Positions 20,668 to 33,181 of a DNA stretch of 64,000 bases are shown piece after piece. The notes beneath the pieces were generated by a model. That model searched no databases. It was not told the origin of the DNA and saw only the letters and a program-made list of their open reading frames with translations. Position 1 is the stretch's first letter, and each line of letters starts with the position of its first letter. The translations under genes were made by a program, and so were the position numbers. The stretch is from Vanrija pseudolonga (lineage: Eukaryota > Basidiomycota > Tremellomycetes > Trichosporonales > Trichosporonaceae), in the NCBI RefSeq assembly GCF_020906515.1, contig NC_085849.1:3472001-3536000 (forward strand), in the 5' to 3' direction.

Positions 20668-23132
20668 ATGACTCGTGCACACCAGCACAACTACGGAGAA
20701 GTTGCGAGCTGCCTGGACTTCTTCCAGCAGCTCGAGGCCATGAATGAGGAGGACGAGTTGAACGGCCTCGACTTTAGCGACGGCACGGTCGGCAAGTCGA
20801 AGAATGACTACCCGCGAACACTGCGACGATTCAACTCGCTCCTTAACACATTCATCTTCGCGGGTAGGCCCATCCTGTCCCGTGCCATCACGAGCATCGT
20901 CAAGGACATGCCGGCACACTTCGCCTTCCTGTTCAATCTGGACAGGTTGGCGTCGATGCAGAGGCGGAATGGCCTCCCCATCCTTCTGGCGGCAAAACTG
21001 CCCCAGAACGTTGTCACCCAGATAGAGGGCTCCCGGACGGTCGGGGCTCGTTTTTGGGCCCTCCCCCTGGCCGAGCGCCGCATGGGCCTCGTCAGCCAGC
21101 CTGGTGTCGTGAGTAAGCGATTGATATACGAGACTGACATGATTAGGCGTCACAGATCGTGGCCGACATTATGCGCAACGCCGCCACTCACATGGCGGAC
21201 TTTGCCACGGCTGGAACTGCAGGCAACTGGGTCTGGGACACCATCTTCGACGTCGACGGCGTCAAGTTCCGCGTTCTCCCCTCATCGGACATTATGACGT
21301 GTTCTCGTCCAGCCAAGGACGTGGAGTACGTGGTCGGTCGCCTGACCGAGGTGAGCATTGACAATTGAGAGGATAGCTACTGACGAGGAAGAAGCTCCAG
21401 GCCCGGGGCCTGGAATGGGGTGTGCGAAGCTTCAACAGCTCTTCCCCCCTTCCCAGCTGCCTGGTGAGTTCTCACCAGCCGGCGTACAAGACCCTCGCAC
21501 CGGAGGCCATCCTCCAGGTCCTCGGTGCCGTCACCGCCGGAACTGAGCCGGCCATTTCTCGCAGCCTCGTTTCTGCGTTGGCGTGGAACCGTCGAGGCGT
21601 TGCCTTGTCGGAACCGAACTCCAAGGTTCTGTGGGGTATGGTCAAGCGCTGCGTGACCGACAACATCGTCGTCGCTGAGCCCGGCGAGGCTTCCAAGATC
21701 CTGGAAGCCCAGGAATTCGGCACTCCCCTCCAGCGGCGCTCCAAGCGGCGCATCCTGGCCGGCTGGGCCGAGATCAAGGACGTTCCTCCGCCCCTGCCGA
21801 CAGAGACCATGCCGGAGGTCCTCAACAACCTCCGTGCTCAACATTTCGAGCACTTTGACCCAGCAAAGGACGGTATCGCTCCTATCCTCCACTTGTGTGC
21901 GCGCGGCCGCTTCCCGGCCAACGCCACCACCGACGAGGAGGGCATCACCATCCTCCAACAGACGGACGGCGACGAGGTGATGAGCATTGTTCAAGCCGAC
22001 AATGCGGACATCCTGGCCCAGGGTTGCGCAGTGAGTTGCAAAGAGTCGGATGGCACTGACACCAAGTACCCCGGCGGTTGCGTGTTCGGGGAAGGAAGCC
22101 CGTGGCGGCCCATTGCTGGGACGCGATGCCCGTACCGATGGAAGGACGGCGTGATGCTGTGCATCGCGCACTTCCAGGCGACGTGGTTCGCCAAGCAGTG
22201 AGTAGTTGTGCCGTCGATGAACTGAAAGGCTCACGCTTCCAGCTGCCTGGGCCAGTCGTTCCAGGTCTTTGAGCAGACTTGTCTGGCAAAGAACCTGACG
22301 AATAACGGCGCCCGCATGGACCAGCTCGCGCAGTACCATGCGGTCTGCCAAGGGCCCTCATGCTATGGAGGCGCCCACTGCCTCAGCGCTGCCAAGCCCA
22401 GCTGCGGCAATTCGGGCGGCATGTGTGTTGCCCTGTGCAACACGTGCATCGTCACGTCTGGTACCTCTCTGCGCAAGCAAAAGGAGGCTGCCAAGGGTCT
22501 TGCCAACGCGCGCGGCATCTCCGTTTGGGACCTCCCTGCGCACGAGCGCATCATCCAGCCGCCGGAGGCCAGCCCTCAGCGTTGGATGGTGCCTTGCGCG
22601 GACCGCCGTGACGGCTGCGCCGGGTTCGCCAGGTAAGCATACCGAATCAAAGTACGACCTAACATTCCAGGTACAGCAAGATGCGCGCATCGATGCTGTA
22701 CAACCCTGCTGGCGAGCCAGTGTGTCTTCGGTGCCACCGATGGTACGGCCAGTTCGTCGAAACCTTCGACGACCTCCAAGGCCGCCTCCCCCCAGCGATC
22801 GTCCAGCAGATCATCAATGATGTTATCTCTGCATCGACACTCGACACCGACGCCACCGCCGAGGCGTTCAAGACAATGGCGTACCGCTACGACGGCGTTG
22901 TTCTTGGGGTGCGTCTGCTCGCAGACATTCTCCAGGACAATGTGCGCCAGAGCACGGACAAGAGGGCGGCGGAGGGACTGGTTGCCCATTACCGGGCATT
23001 GGCAGGTCTCCCCAACGTAGGTTGCTATTCATCGGCTCCGCTGACTCGTAGAACGACATTAACGCCGGCGAGGAGGGCGCAGAGGAGGAGGACGAGGAGG
23101 ACGAGGAGGACGAGGAGGACTGGAGCTGGTAG
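20668..23132 (+). CDS. Gene C: unrecognised Cys-rich, probably zinc-binding protein
   Basis: Not recognised as a named family. Six exons (20668-21108, 21147-21350, 21392-22197, 22243-22632, 22671-23016, 23052-23132) with introns of 35-45 nt give 755 residues. The N-terminal 400 residues carry no motif I know. From about residue 450 on, cysteines and histidines come in clusters (CPYRWKDGVMLCIAH, CQGPSCYGGAHC, CVALCNTC). They end with C-x6-C about 27 residues before GEPVCLRCHRWY, which resembles the second half of a GATA-type finger (GEPLCNACGLYY). Structural zinc binding is inferred. The last exon encodes an acidic E/D tail ending DWSW. The third-exon acceptor could lie 3 nt further on. An inverted copy of the last exons lies at 17.27-17.44 kb. 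Confidence 0.7.
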
Positions 23133-23195
23133 CGGGCGAGACACCGCGTTTCCTATACTTGCACTGTAACCATGTAGCCTCACTAGCTCGCTGCA
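22984..23195 (+). repeat. Right-hand member of the inverted repeat pair (3' end of gene C)
   Basis: End of exon 5, the 35-nt last intron, exon 6 and about 60 bp of 3' UTR of gene C. Its partner is the inverted copy at 17,265-17,444. The right copy is longer mainly because of extra GAGGAC/GAGGAG units encoding the acidic tail. The outer limits are similar in both copies (…AGCTCGCTGCA). Confidence 0.85.
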
Positions 23196-23967
23196 CGACG
23201 TGATGTTACACCATGAGGATGTCGGGATATCTTCGCCGCGACGTCCAAATAGGACTCGACGGCAGGCATTTTACAGTGCCCTGGGGTCATTGAGGCGTCA
23301 CACGCGCGTATCACGCGACGCTGTAGTGTACGTAGGTCGCCACATCGCCAGGTGATATGCAGTGCAGAACCTAAAGCGAACTCATTATGCTCGGGAGCAC
23401 AGGAGCATGCCGCAACACTTGGGGTTGCGATTAACCGCAGAGATGTCCCCGACAGACGACTCGCATACTGGCGGGCGTGGCTTCGGCGAGGTAGAGGATC
23501 TGTCCCAAGCGTCCACGGACGCCGAGGTTCCTTGCTCCTGAGCTAGCTGCGATGTCAGCTGGGGTCGTCGGCGGCGCGGACCTAATCAGCAGCGCGCGTA
23601 CGCGCATACCAGTCGTGGTGGATGTGAGCACCCTCCCTACAATGTTGTGAAGCGCGCCCCTCGCCCCTCCCATTTCGTTACTGTAAACAAGACCGGCTTG
23701 GAGTGATGCCTGACGTCATGACGAACGGTGCGCGGGTACGTCACGTGACTACCGATGAGCTTGAATGTGGCACCTGCAGCGTCCCCACCCCAGATGTCCA
23801 CACGCACACTCACACCCGTCTACCACTAGTTTGAGAGAATGATGCATAAAACCCGCGAGGCGGTGATGTAGCGGCCTTGCGAGCCCGATGCAGAGAATGA
23901 GGGAGTGGGTCTACCAAGGAGGGGGACACGGGTATCTAAAATCTAGCAGTTACGGGGAACGAACACC
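23196..23967. other. Intergenic between gene C and YEF3 (convergent)
   Basis: About 770 bp. It contains no supportable gene, tRNA or repeat. A GATGCATAAAA motif near 23,841 and several CACACTCACAC-type patches are the only features noticed. Confidence 0.5.
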
Positions 23968-26900
23968 TCATTCCTCGTCACTCCAGACCTCCTCGCCGCG
24001 CTTGCGGCGAGCCATACGGTCCTTCTTAGCCTTTCGAAGTTCGGCTGCGCCTGGACGAGTTGTTAGCGTCGCACATGTCATGGAAGATAACAAGTCATGT
24101 CCACGCGGAGAGGCGCGGACACTGCTTGTGTCCAAATGAACTCACTCTTCTTCTTCTCCTTCTTGGCCTTGGCGATGGGGTTTCCGAGAGCGTCGTACTC
24201 GACCTCGTCGTCGCCCTCCTTGGGGAGGTCGATACGAGCGCCAGAGCCCTGGCCCTCGACCCAGTTGTGGCCGGAGGCAGTGAGGTGACCACCAGACATG
24301 GCCCAGACCTCGGAACAGATCGATTCGGAGAATTCCTGATTGTGAGTGATGATCAGAACACCACCTGACAGCGTTAGCAATGCACAAAGAAGACGAGAGG
24401 AGGTGTAGGAAGAGGTGTAGGAAGAGTAGGATGAGTTGGGTGGAGAGGTGCCACAGGGCGGAGGCAAATTGTGCCACAAGGCGGAGGCAAATTGTGCCAC
24501 AAGGCGGAGGCAAATTGGTTGGGTGGCAAAAAGGCGGAAGCAAATTAGGACTTACCGTCAAAGGCCTTGAGGGCAGCGATAAGAGCGGCGAGCGACTCGC
24601 GGTCGAGGTAGTTGGTAGGCTCGTCGAGACAGATGACGTGAGGGCGACGCCACGTAGCGGCACCAAGGACGACCTTGACCTTCTGGCCACCGGAGAGACC
24701 GCGCATCGAGTTGTGCGAGACGAACTCGGACTCGAGACCAAAGTCCTCGAAGTGCTTCTCGATCTCGCGACGGACGAGAGGGCGCATGAGACCAAGACGC
24801 TGGGCCTCACGGGTGTCGAGCTCGATGACCTTCTTCTCGAAGCCACGCGAGACAAGCTCGTCACGCGAGAGCCACATGTTCTCGGCGGAAGAGAGGCCCT
24901 TGAACGAAACCTCGTACTCGTAAGACTGCTTGAGCTTCTTACGGGCAACGAGCTCGTCAATGGTGCGCTTGACACCGTCCTTGATGACGGTGGCACCCTC
25001 GGCCATCTTCTTCTTCTCCTCCTCGGTAAGGACACGGGTAGCCTTGCTCAGCTCCTCGAGGTCCTCACCGGTCTGGTAACGCCAGAGCATGTACTCGAGA
25101 GGAGTCGAGTCAAGGTGCTGGTCGATGTGGTGGAAAGCGTGCTGGGCAACGTAACCAATGACGAGGTTAGGGTGCTTCCAGACGGTACCGCCAATGTTGG
25201 GCTCAGTCTCGCCGGTAAGGAGCTTGACGAGGGTCGACTTTCCGGAACCGTTGGGACCGAGAACGGCGACACGCGACGAGAGCGAGACCTGGAGGTTGAC
25301 GTTGTAGAGCTGCTGGACGGGCGAGCCAGGGTACTGGAACGAGACGTCACGCATCTTGAGGAGCGACTTCTCCTTGGTCTTGACACCGTCAAGAAGAGGG
25401 GGGTCGGGGAGCTTGAACTGGTAGTCCTCAGCGACGTCAAGCTGGAAGTACGAGCGGGCCTCGGGGACGTGGTTGATGAAGGCCTCGAGGTTGCCGGGGT
25501 AGCGCTTGAGCTTGAAGTTGTTGAGGTGGAGAACGTCGGTGATGGTGCGGTTAAGGAAGTCCGAGTCGTGCGAGACCATGATCGAAGTGCAGTGGGTGAG
25601 CGAGGTAAGGTAGTCGATGAGCCAAGTCACGTTGATAACGTCGAGATGGTTGGTAGGCTCGTCAAGGAGGAGAATGTCGGCCTTGAAGAGGATGGCACGA
25701 GCGAGGGCGAGCTTCATCTTCCAACCACCCGAGAGCGAGCCGATAGAGTGCTTCTGCTTCTCCGAGTCGAAGCCGACCGACTCGAGGGTCGTGCGGATCT
25801 CCTTCTCGTCGGCAAGAAGACGCTTGTCGGCAAGAACCCAGTCGATGATGGAGATGTCCTCCTCAGAGCCATCGATGTCGTGCTGGACGTAGAAGGTACG
25901 GACCTGCGACGGGTCGGGGAAGCCCTCGACCTGGTTGGCGACAATGGCGTTCATGAGGGTCGACTTGCCGGTACCGTTACGGCCAAGGAGACCGTAGCGG
26001 TGGCCACGCTTGAGACGGAGGTTGGCGTGGTGGAGAAGAATCTTGGCACCGTAGGCAAGGTTGAACTGGTCAATGTTGCAGAGGTCCTCACCCTCCTCCT
26101 CGTCGTCAAACTTGATGTCGTCGGTGGTCTCCTCGTCGGCCTTCTTCTGGAGAACCTCGCGGACAGCGGGGAGGACGTCGAACGAGCCGAGGGCGAGCTT
26201 GAGGTACTGGGGAACAGTAGCCTCCCAGAGCGACTGGGTGTAGTCGTGGGCGTTGACGAGCGAAGCGGCGAGGACACCGGCGTAGGCAACAGCGGGGTTG
26301 GAAGCCTCAACGTCGGGGCCACCCGACTTCTTGATGGCGGCAACAAAGTCGGCGGCGAGCGAAGGGCCCTCGGCGACACGGAGAGGGGGGAGGTCGGTAC
26401 CGTCCGACTCGGCGGGGACCTTGCCGATACGGCGAAGGGTGGCAATAGCACGGTTGGCGACCGAGCGGGCCTCGGGGTCGGCAATGGTCTCGGCAGTCTT
26501 GATAAGACGGGGGAGGAGCTGGGGAAGGAAGGGGCGGACGGTGTACTCCGAGTCGACAAGCTTGGACATGTTGTCGGTGATAACGGCAACCTTACGCTTG
26601 GTAGCGGTGGGGCGCTCATCGAGACCACGGATAAGCAGGGGCGCGATGAGGGAGATGGTGGGGGCGGTAACCTCGGAAACGAAGGTAGTAGCGGAGAGCA
26701 AGACAATGGTCTTGGGGACCTCCTCAATGGGGTTAAGGAGCGACTTGACAAGGGCAGGGATGAACTTCTCGATGTCCTTGTTCTGAACAAGCTTGGTGGC
26801 CTTCTCGAGGGTAGTCTTGGCGGCCTTCTTGACGTCGGACTTGGTGTCCCAGACGGCACCGGCAAGGACGGGAACAAGGTCGGGCATGGCAAGACCCATC

Positions 26901-27506
26901 TGCTCGGGGTCCGACTTGATCATCTGCTGGAGGACAAGAAGCGAGTTGGACTTGACCTGCCACTTGCCAGCAGTCTGGATCTGGGTGAGCAGAGTGGGGA
27001 GGAGGACCGAGGTGGCGGCACCGTTCATGGCCTCAACAATGGCCTTGACGGCGGCGACAGCCTGGGGAGCGACAATCTTCTGGTCCTTGTCGCCGAAAGC
27101 CTCGACAAGGGCGGGGAAGATGGTGCCGGCAGCCGACGAGACGACGTAGGGCTCAAGGTAGATACCAGCACCGTTCTCGATGAGGGTCGAGATGGCGCCA
27201 GCGGCGTTGGCGCGGACCTCGGGCGACTTCTTGTCGGTGAGGGCCTAAATTCAATTGTTAGCTGAATTGCCACACGGCCTCCGTCCACACAGCGACGGAG
27301 GCATAAAATCTTCCGCCACTCACCTTGACAATAGCGTCGGTGAAGCCAATCTGGCCGAGGAACTCGACGCCCTCCTTCTTAACGGCAGCGGCGAGGTTGA
27401 CCTGGGCCTCAGTGGCAGCGGCCTTGTCGGCGACGACAATGGTCGCGAGGTCGAAGGCGCCAGCCTTGGCACCGGAAGCGGCGGCGGTAGCAGCAGGAGC
27501 CATCAT
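23968..27506 (-). CDS. YEF3: Translation elongation factor 3 (eEF3)
   Basis: Fungal ATPase that helps release deacylated tRNA from the ribosomal E site. Exons 27324-27506, 24556-27244, 24146-24364 and 23968-24050 give about 1,057 residues, the usual size. N-terminal HEAT-repeat region (to about residue 400), then ABC1 (Walker [10 protein letters not shown] near 480, [17 protein letters not shown]) and ABC2 (GPNGSGKST near 729, [16 protein letters not shown]). The chromodomain-like insert lies in ABC2 and the Lys-rich C-terminus is split by the last two introns. The protein starts MMAPAAT; either Met could initiate. Codon bias is extreme, as expected for an abundant protein, and produces a long but meaningless open frame on the opposite strand. 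Confidence 0.97.
24365..24555 (-). repeat. Tandem-repeat-bearing third intron of YEF3
   Basis: 191-nt intron, several times the local norm. It holds three near-perfect 23-nt units (gtgccacaaggcggaggcaa plus att on the plus strand; 24448-24470, 24471-24493, 24494-24516), a fourth degenerate unit to about 24,546, and a shorter GGTGTAGGAAGA duplication near 24,400-24,425. Repeat expansion seems to have lengthened the intron. Confidence 0.85.
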
Positions 27507-27513
27507 TGAAAAT

Positions 27514-27652
27514 CTGTCGGGGTTAGCCGGGCAGTGTGGCGGGGACGTGGCGGACGCCGACGCCGCGGTTCCGAAACGCCACAAAGCACTCTGTGTGCTC
27601 TGGGGCGCTTGGGCCGTCTCCGAGGCCGTCGCCGCTGTCCTAGAAAGCTCAC
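27514..27652 (-). promoter_or_regulatory. Probable 5' UTR intron of YEF3
   Basis: Donor gtgagc at 27652 and acceptor ccgacag at 27514 with a branch-like GCTAAC 14 nt before the acceptor, ending 7 nt upstream of the first ATG. Leader introns are common in highly expressed fungal genes. Inferred from consensus only. Confidence 0.6.
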
Positions 27653-29342
27653 CTATAGATATCGGAAGGTGGGGGGGAGAGATGAGTCTATAGTCTTTTT
27701 GGTCTTTTCAGAGGGGCTTTTCTCTGGGGGACGCGTAGAAGCGTTTTTCTGGGTTTTCTGGTTGGTGGGGAGGTTGTGGCGGATTCAAGAATGAGAGCGT
27801 GTGATGCTATGCCTTGTGGGCAATGCAAACGTCTATAATGGGTCGGGTGTGAGGGAGAATGGAGGGAGAGGGGGTGAGGGGGGGTTGTTGGAAAGAAAGA
27901 AAAGGGTGCGCAGGGGTGGAGCAAGGCTTTAAACGTCGTCGTCCCCCAATGGCTGGGCGCTGGATGCATCCGCCGTGCTTGGTCGGCCTCAGGGAAAAAA
28001 ATGCCAGAGTTCGCCCGCAAACGGTGGTAAAAAAAAAAAATTGTACAGAGGGCACGGATACGGGCGATAGCAGTGCGTGAGGGCCGCAAGCGCGGCAAAA
28101 GCGCTCGGGCTGAGAGCTTTCACTTTTGTTCCCGTTGCAGCGCACACACACTGCACTGTGTTTTGCGACGACCGATTCCACCGGGCGCGACAAGCCCAGC
28201 CGCCCACGACGCAAGCGGGATCAAAAAGCGGTCACACAATCCGGCTCAGAGTGCTCCTTGCTTCTGACACACAGCTAACGCCGTTAGTCCCGACACAGGG
28301 CGTGCCCGCCTGCGTCGCCACCGTGGTTCTTGTGGCACAACCACCACCCAACCCGCATTAGGCGGAGCTCCTCGGGGACCTCGGGTCACATACCGGCAAA
28401 CCACTAGGCCACTCTACGCCCACGGTGAGTGCCTCAGACGTCACGGCCATTCATTCCTCTGGGGTTGCGCCAACGTCATTCCGAGTGGCAAACGACGCCC
28501 CACGGCACGCCCAAGATAAGCCGGGGGTGGGCGCGCGAGCAGCGCACAACACGGCCGCGGGGAGCGTGAATGCGGTGGGTAGAGGCAGAAGCAGAGGCTT
28601 GCAAATCCGGGCGGGGGCGCGGGGTGGGCGCGCTCAATCGAAGCCAAAGGCAGAGACGCCGGTTTGCCACCCGCGACACTGCTGACAGACACCAGCACCC
28701 AGCACCACCACCAGGTCCCACAAATTTACGCTCAGCATGCCGCGCTCGACGCTCGTGACCTCACGGTGACGACGCGGCGCTGCTGCGCTGGAAAGAAGTC
28801 GCGTCGCGCACGTTTGTGTGTTGAGGTGGGCTGTGGGCTGTGGTGTGAGGTGTGGTCTCGTGGGATGTTTGTGACCGCTGCGCCGTCCACTGCCGGGGCA
28901 CGCGTTGTTTGGTAGCAAGCCTTAGCGGTGCAGCTAGCAGCGCTGTTGATCGTCGTCGACCTGCCCGTCGCTCGCCGCCCGTTGCCCCCTCGCTACTCGC
29001 CTCCTCGTTACCGAACAGCCATACCGACGGGACGCACGACGCACGCTTCTGCTGTGAACAGTCGGAAGCGTCGCTGCGAAAGCTGTGGCGTTCGCCCGCC
29101 TGGTCGCCTGTGCCAATAATCGAACCCGTGAACGCCGGATCAAGAGGCCTGGTGCAAGCTCCTTCCGACAGTGGCGATCACTACAGCACCGGCCGAGGTT
29201 AGTACCTCCACCTTTTGTTATCACCAGTATCACGACAACTCTCTGCATGAGGCAAGCCGCTGTGCTAGACCACTGGGTGCGGCCTTTTGTGTGACTCTCT
29301 AAGCCAGATATACCCCTTCAATGCAAACGATGCACGACGCGC
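27653..29342. promoter_or_regulatory. Long intergenic region upstream of YEF3
   Basis: About 1.7 kb between the YEF3 leader and the DPS1 stop (both minus strand), presumably the strong YEF3 promoter and the DPS1 3' UTR. It includes a pyrimidine-rich minus-strand run near 27,850-27,900 and an A10 tract at 28,030. I see no convincing gene; two tRNA-like patches were considered and rejected. Confidence 0.45.
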
Positions 29343-31237
29343 TCAAGGCCTCAGGCGAGCAGGGTCGCGGGGGAACAAGCTTCCCCTGCGGATGTTCTGC
29401 AGGTTGAGGTAGAAGAACAGGACACGCTCGAGACTGACAAGTCAGCACACTTAACATCTTCTCCGACTTACCCAATACCACCACCGCCGTGGGGAGGAGC
29501 GCCGAGACGGAAGGCCGAGACGTAGTCCTCGAGCGACGCGGGGTCCGCGCCGAGCTCCTTGATGCGCTGCACCAGGAAGTTGGGGTCGTGGATACGCTGG
29601 GCACCCGAGAGGATCTCCTCGCCGCGCATGAAGAAGTCGTACGAGTTGGAGACGGTGGGGTCAGTGGGGTCGGGCATGGTGTAGAAGGGACGGATAGCAA
29701 GAGGGAACTTGTCGACAATGAAGTAGTCGGTGTTGTACTTCTCCTTGATGAGCTTGCCAAGGAAGCGCTCGTTCTCAGTGCTGCGGGGGTCAGTTGATGC
29801 TCTGCTTTGCGCACAACTCACCTAAGGTCCTCCTGGTCGCCGATAAGGTTGCCCTCAGAGTCCTTGGCGCCAGCCTCCTGGAGCATCTTGACGACCTCCT
29901 TGTGGGTGAGACGGAGAGTCTTGTCGAGGTAGGTGAACTTGTCGCAGGGGAACTGCTTGCGGACAGCCTCAATCTCCTTCTCAAACTTGGCCTCGAGGCC
30001 CTTGAAGATGGAGATGAGGAGGTTGTCGAGGACGTCGACAACCTCGTGGTAGTGCTCGGTGATGGCCATCTCGAGATCAAGACCGTTGAACTCGGTCAGG
30101 TGGCGGTAAGTGTTCGAGTTCTCGGCACGGAAGACGGGGCCGATCTCGTAGACCTTGCCAAAGTCGGCAGCGATACACATCTGCTTGGCAAGCTGGGGCG
30201 ACTGGGCGAGGAAGGCGGTCTCTGTGGCGAGGTCAGCAAACCCACTCTCCTCGCAGCCCCACGCCCCACTCACCCTTGAAGTACTGGACCTTGAAGACCG
30301 AGGCACCCGACTCGGTAGCGGCACCCTGGAGCTTGGGCGAGTGGATCTCGATAAACTCCTCGCCGTTGAGGTGGTCACGGAACAGCTGGCAGATACCCGA
30401 CTGGATGCGGAAGATGGCCTGGTTGGCAGGCGTGCGGAGGTCGAGGACACGGTTGTCAAGACGGGTGGGGAGCGATACCTTGGAGTACTGGATGCCCTCC
30501 TTCTCGCCCTTCTCAATGTCGGCCTCGGAGCGCGAGGCGTCCTCGATCGAAAAGGGGAGGGGCTCGGCCTCGACGAGGGTGTGGAGCTTGTAGATTCCAA
30601 CCTCGTAGTTCTGGATGGTGCACGACTTGACCTCGGCCTTCTTGATCACTCCCTCAACGACAACAATCGACTCGGCGGGGATCTGCTGGGCGTACTTGAG
30701 CATCTGCTTGGACACCTGGTGGGGGTCGCTCTCGCTCGACGAGGCGACGAGGACACCCTGGAGCGTCTCGATCTGCTGACGGAGCTGGAGGAAGACAATC
30801 TTGGCACCTGGAGTAGGTAAGCATTGGTCGCCTCTGTCCCAAACCCACCCTGGGGGCGCATGTTGTGCAGACGGGCACGGAAGACGACCTCCTTGCCGAC
30901 GTCGGCGTCGGTGAGCTTCTCAAACGAGAGCCACTCGCGGCCTGGAGAGTTAGCCAATGCTAGAGACTACCAGCTCACCGAGGCGCTCCTGAGACTGGTG
31001 GAGCGGCAGCTTGCCATAGTTCTGTGCAGCGTGGTCGACAGCAGCGGCAGCCTCGCGCTTCTTCTTCTCCTCCTCCTCGCGAGCAGCACGCTCAGCGGCC
31101 TTCTTGGCCTTCTCGGCCGCCTTGGCCTGCTTCTTGAGCTCAGACTTGCTGGGGCCAGCGGCAGCCTCGCCCTCAGCGGGGGCGGCGGCAGCGGGCACCT
31201 CAGCAGCGGGGGCAGCGGGCTTGGTGGGCTCGGACAT
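29343..31237 (-). CDS. DPS1: Cytoplasmic aspartyl-tRNA synthetase
   Basis: Charges tRNA-Asp. Six exons (30979-31237, 30849-30941, 30274-30807, 29822-30221, 29472-29780, 29343-29433) joined by introns of 37-52 nt give 561 residues. The N-terminal extension is Lys/Ala/Glu-rich (about 70 residues), as in eukaryotic cytoplasmic AspRS. An OB-fold anticodon-binding domain follows, then class II motifs: motif 2 around [18 protein letters not shown] and motif 3 [13 protein letters not shown] near the C-terminus. The enzyme ends [15 protein letters not shown], the normal AspRS end. Divergent from LYS1 with about 490 bp between starts. Confidence 0.96.
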
Positions 31238-31727
31238 GGTGTGTGTGATGTGGTGGAGCGTTGTGGCAGTGGCCTCCTCTGACTTTGTGATCCGTGTGGC
31301 CGTGTCGCACTCGACTTTGAGGTTGGATCGGCCTGCCTGGTCGGTTGAATCCGTGCGGCGATTAATGAGTCACATTTTTTGTAATACGAGTCGACGAGTC
31401 GAGTTATCGACACGTGGCCGTGTGATAATCGCAAGTTGAAGCCGCCGCCGTCCACCGCTCCGACGGTCCGGTCAGTGTCGCGGCCCTGGCTGGAGATTGT
31501 CGGAGGAGTCGAGTCGGAGCCACTTCGCATTGGAGAAGACCGATAGGTCCAGGACTTTTGTCCACCTCACGGCCACTCATAGACATCGGTCTTTGCTCTC
31601 ATCTCACCCCTTTATCTTCAACTGTCCGGCACAGCGGATTCTTAGACATCTAAAAGCACAGCCTATACGCTTGCACATCTCCTAGACTTTCCCCCTCAAC
31701 CTCCCCCCGCCCCCAAAACAGCACACA
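31238..31727. promoter_or_regulatory. Divergent intergenic region, DPS1 / LYS1
   Basis: 490 bp between start codons. LYS1 is preceded by a C-rich leader (cctccccccgcccccaaaac). A TGAGTCACA motif at about 31,366 matches the Gcn4/AP-1 site TGASTCA, which would suit both an amino-acid biosynthesis gene and a tRNA synthetase. This is a motif match only. Confidence 0.5.
31364..31372 (+). promoter_or_regulatory. Candidate Gcn4/Cpc1-type site (TGAGTCA)
   Basis: TGAGTCA occurs in attaatgagtcacattt between the divergent LYS1 and DPS1 genes. In other fungi this is the binding site of the general amino-acid-control factor Gcn4/Cpc1. A single 7-bp match can occur by chance. Confidence 0.4.
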
Positions 31728-33077
<1,350 letters not shown>

Positions 33078-33181
33078 ACGTAGCGACGTAGCATTGCGTT
33101 GTAGATTATGCAAGGGATAGATTGGATGAGTTGCAAACAAACCCGCATGCGCGGGCATCGGCGTGTGTAGGAGCGTCCACG

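Noticed and set aside
21461-21475. Possible 15-nt intron (gtgagttctcaccag) in gene C
   Set aside because: Far below the minimum workable intron length; the sequence is in frame and read as coding.
24380-27265. Open frame of about 960 codons on the plus strand opposite YEF3
   Set aside because: Product of extreme codon bias in YEF3 on the other strand; the translation is low-complexity Leu/Val/Asp/Gly-rich with no domains.
28340-28430. tRNA-like A box (TGGCCTAGTGG) on the minus strand upstream of YEF3
   Set aside because: No matching B box and no closed acceptor or T stem could be drawn.
29095-29185. tRNA-like segment with GGTTCGAT on the minus strand
   Set aside because: The T stem does not pair, there is no A box, and the anticodon stem is poor; at best an eroded relic.
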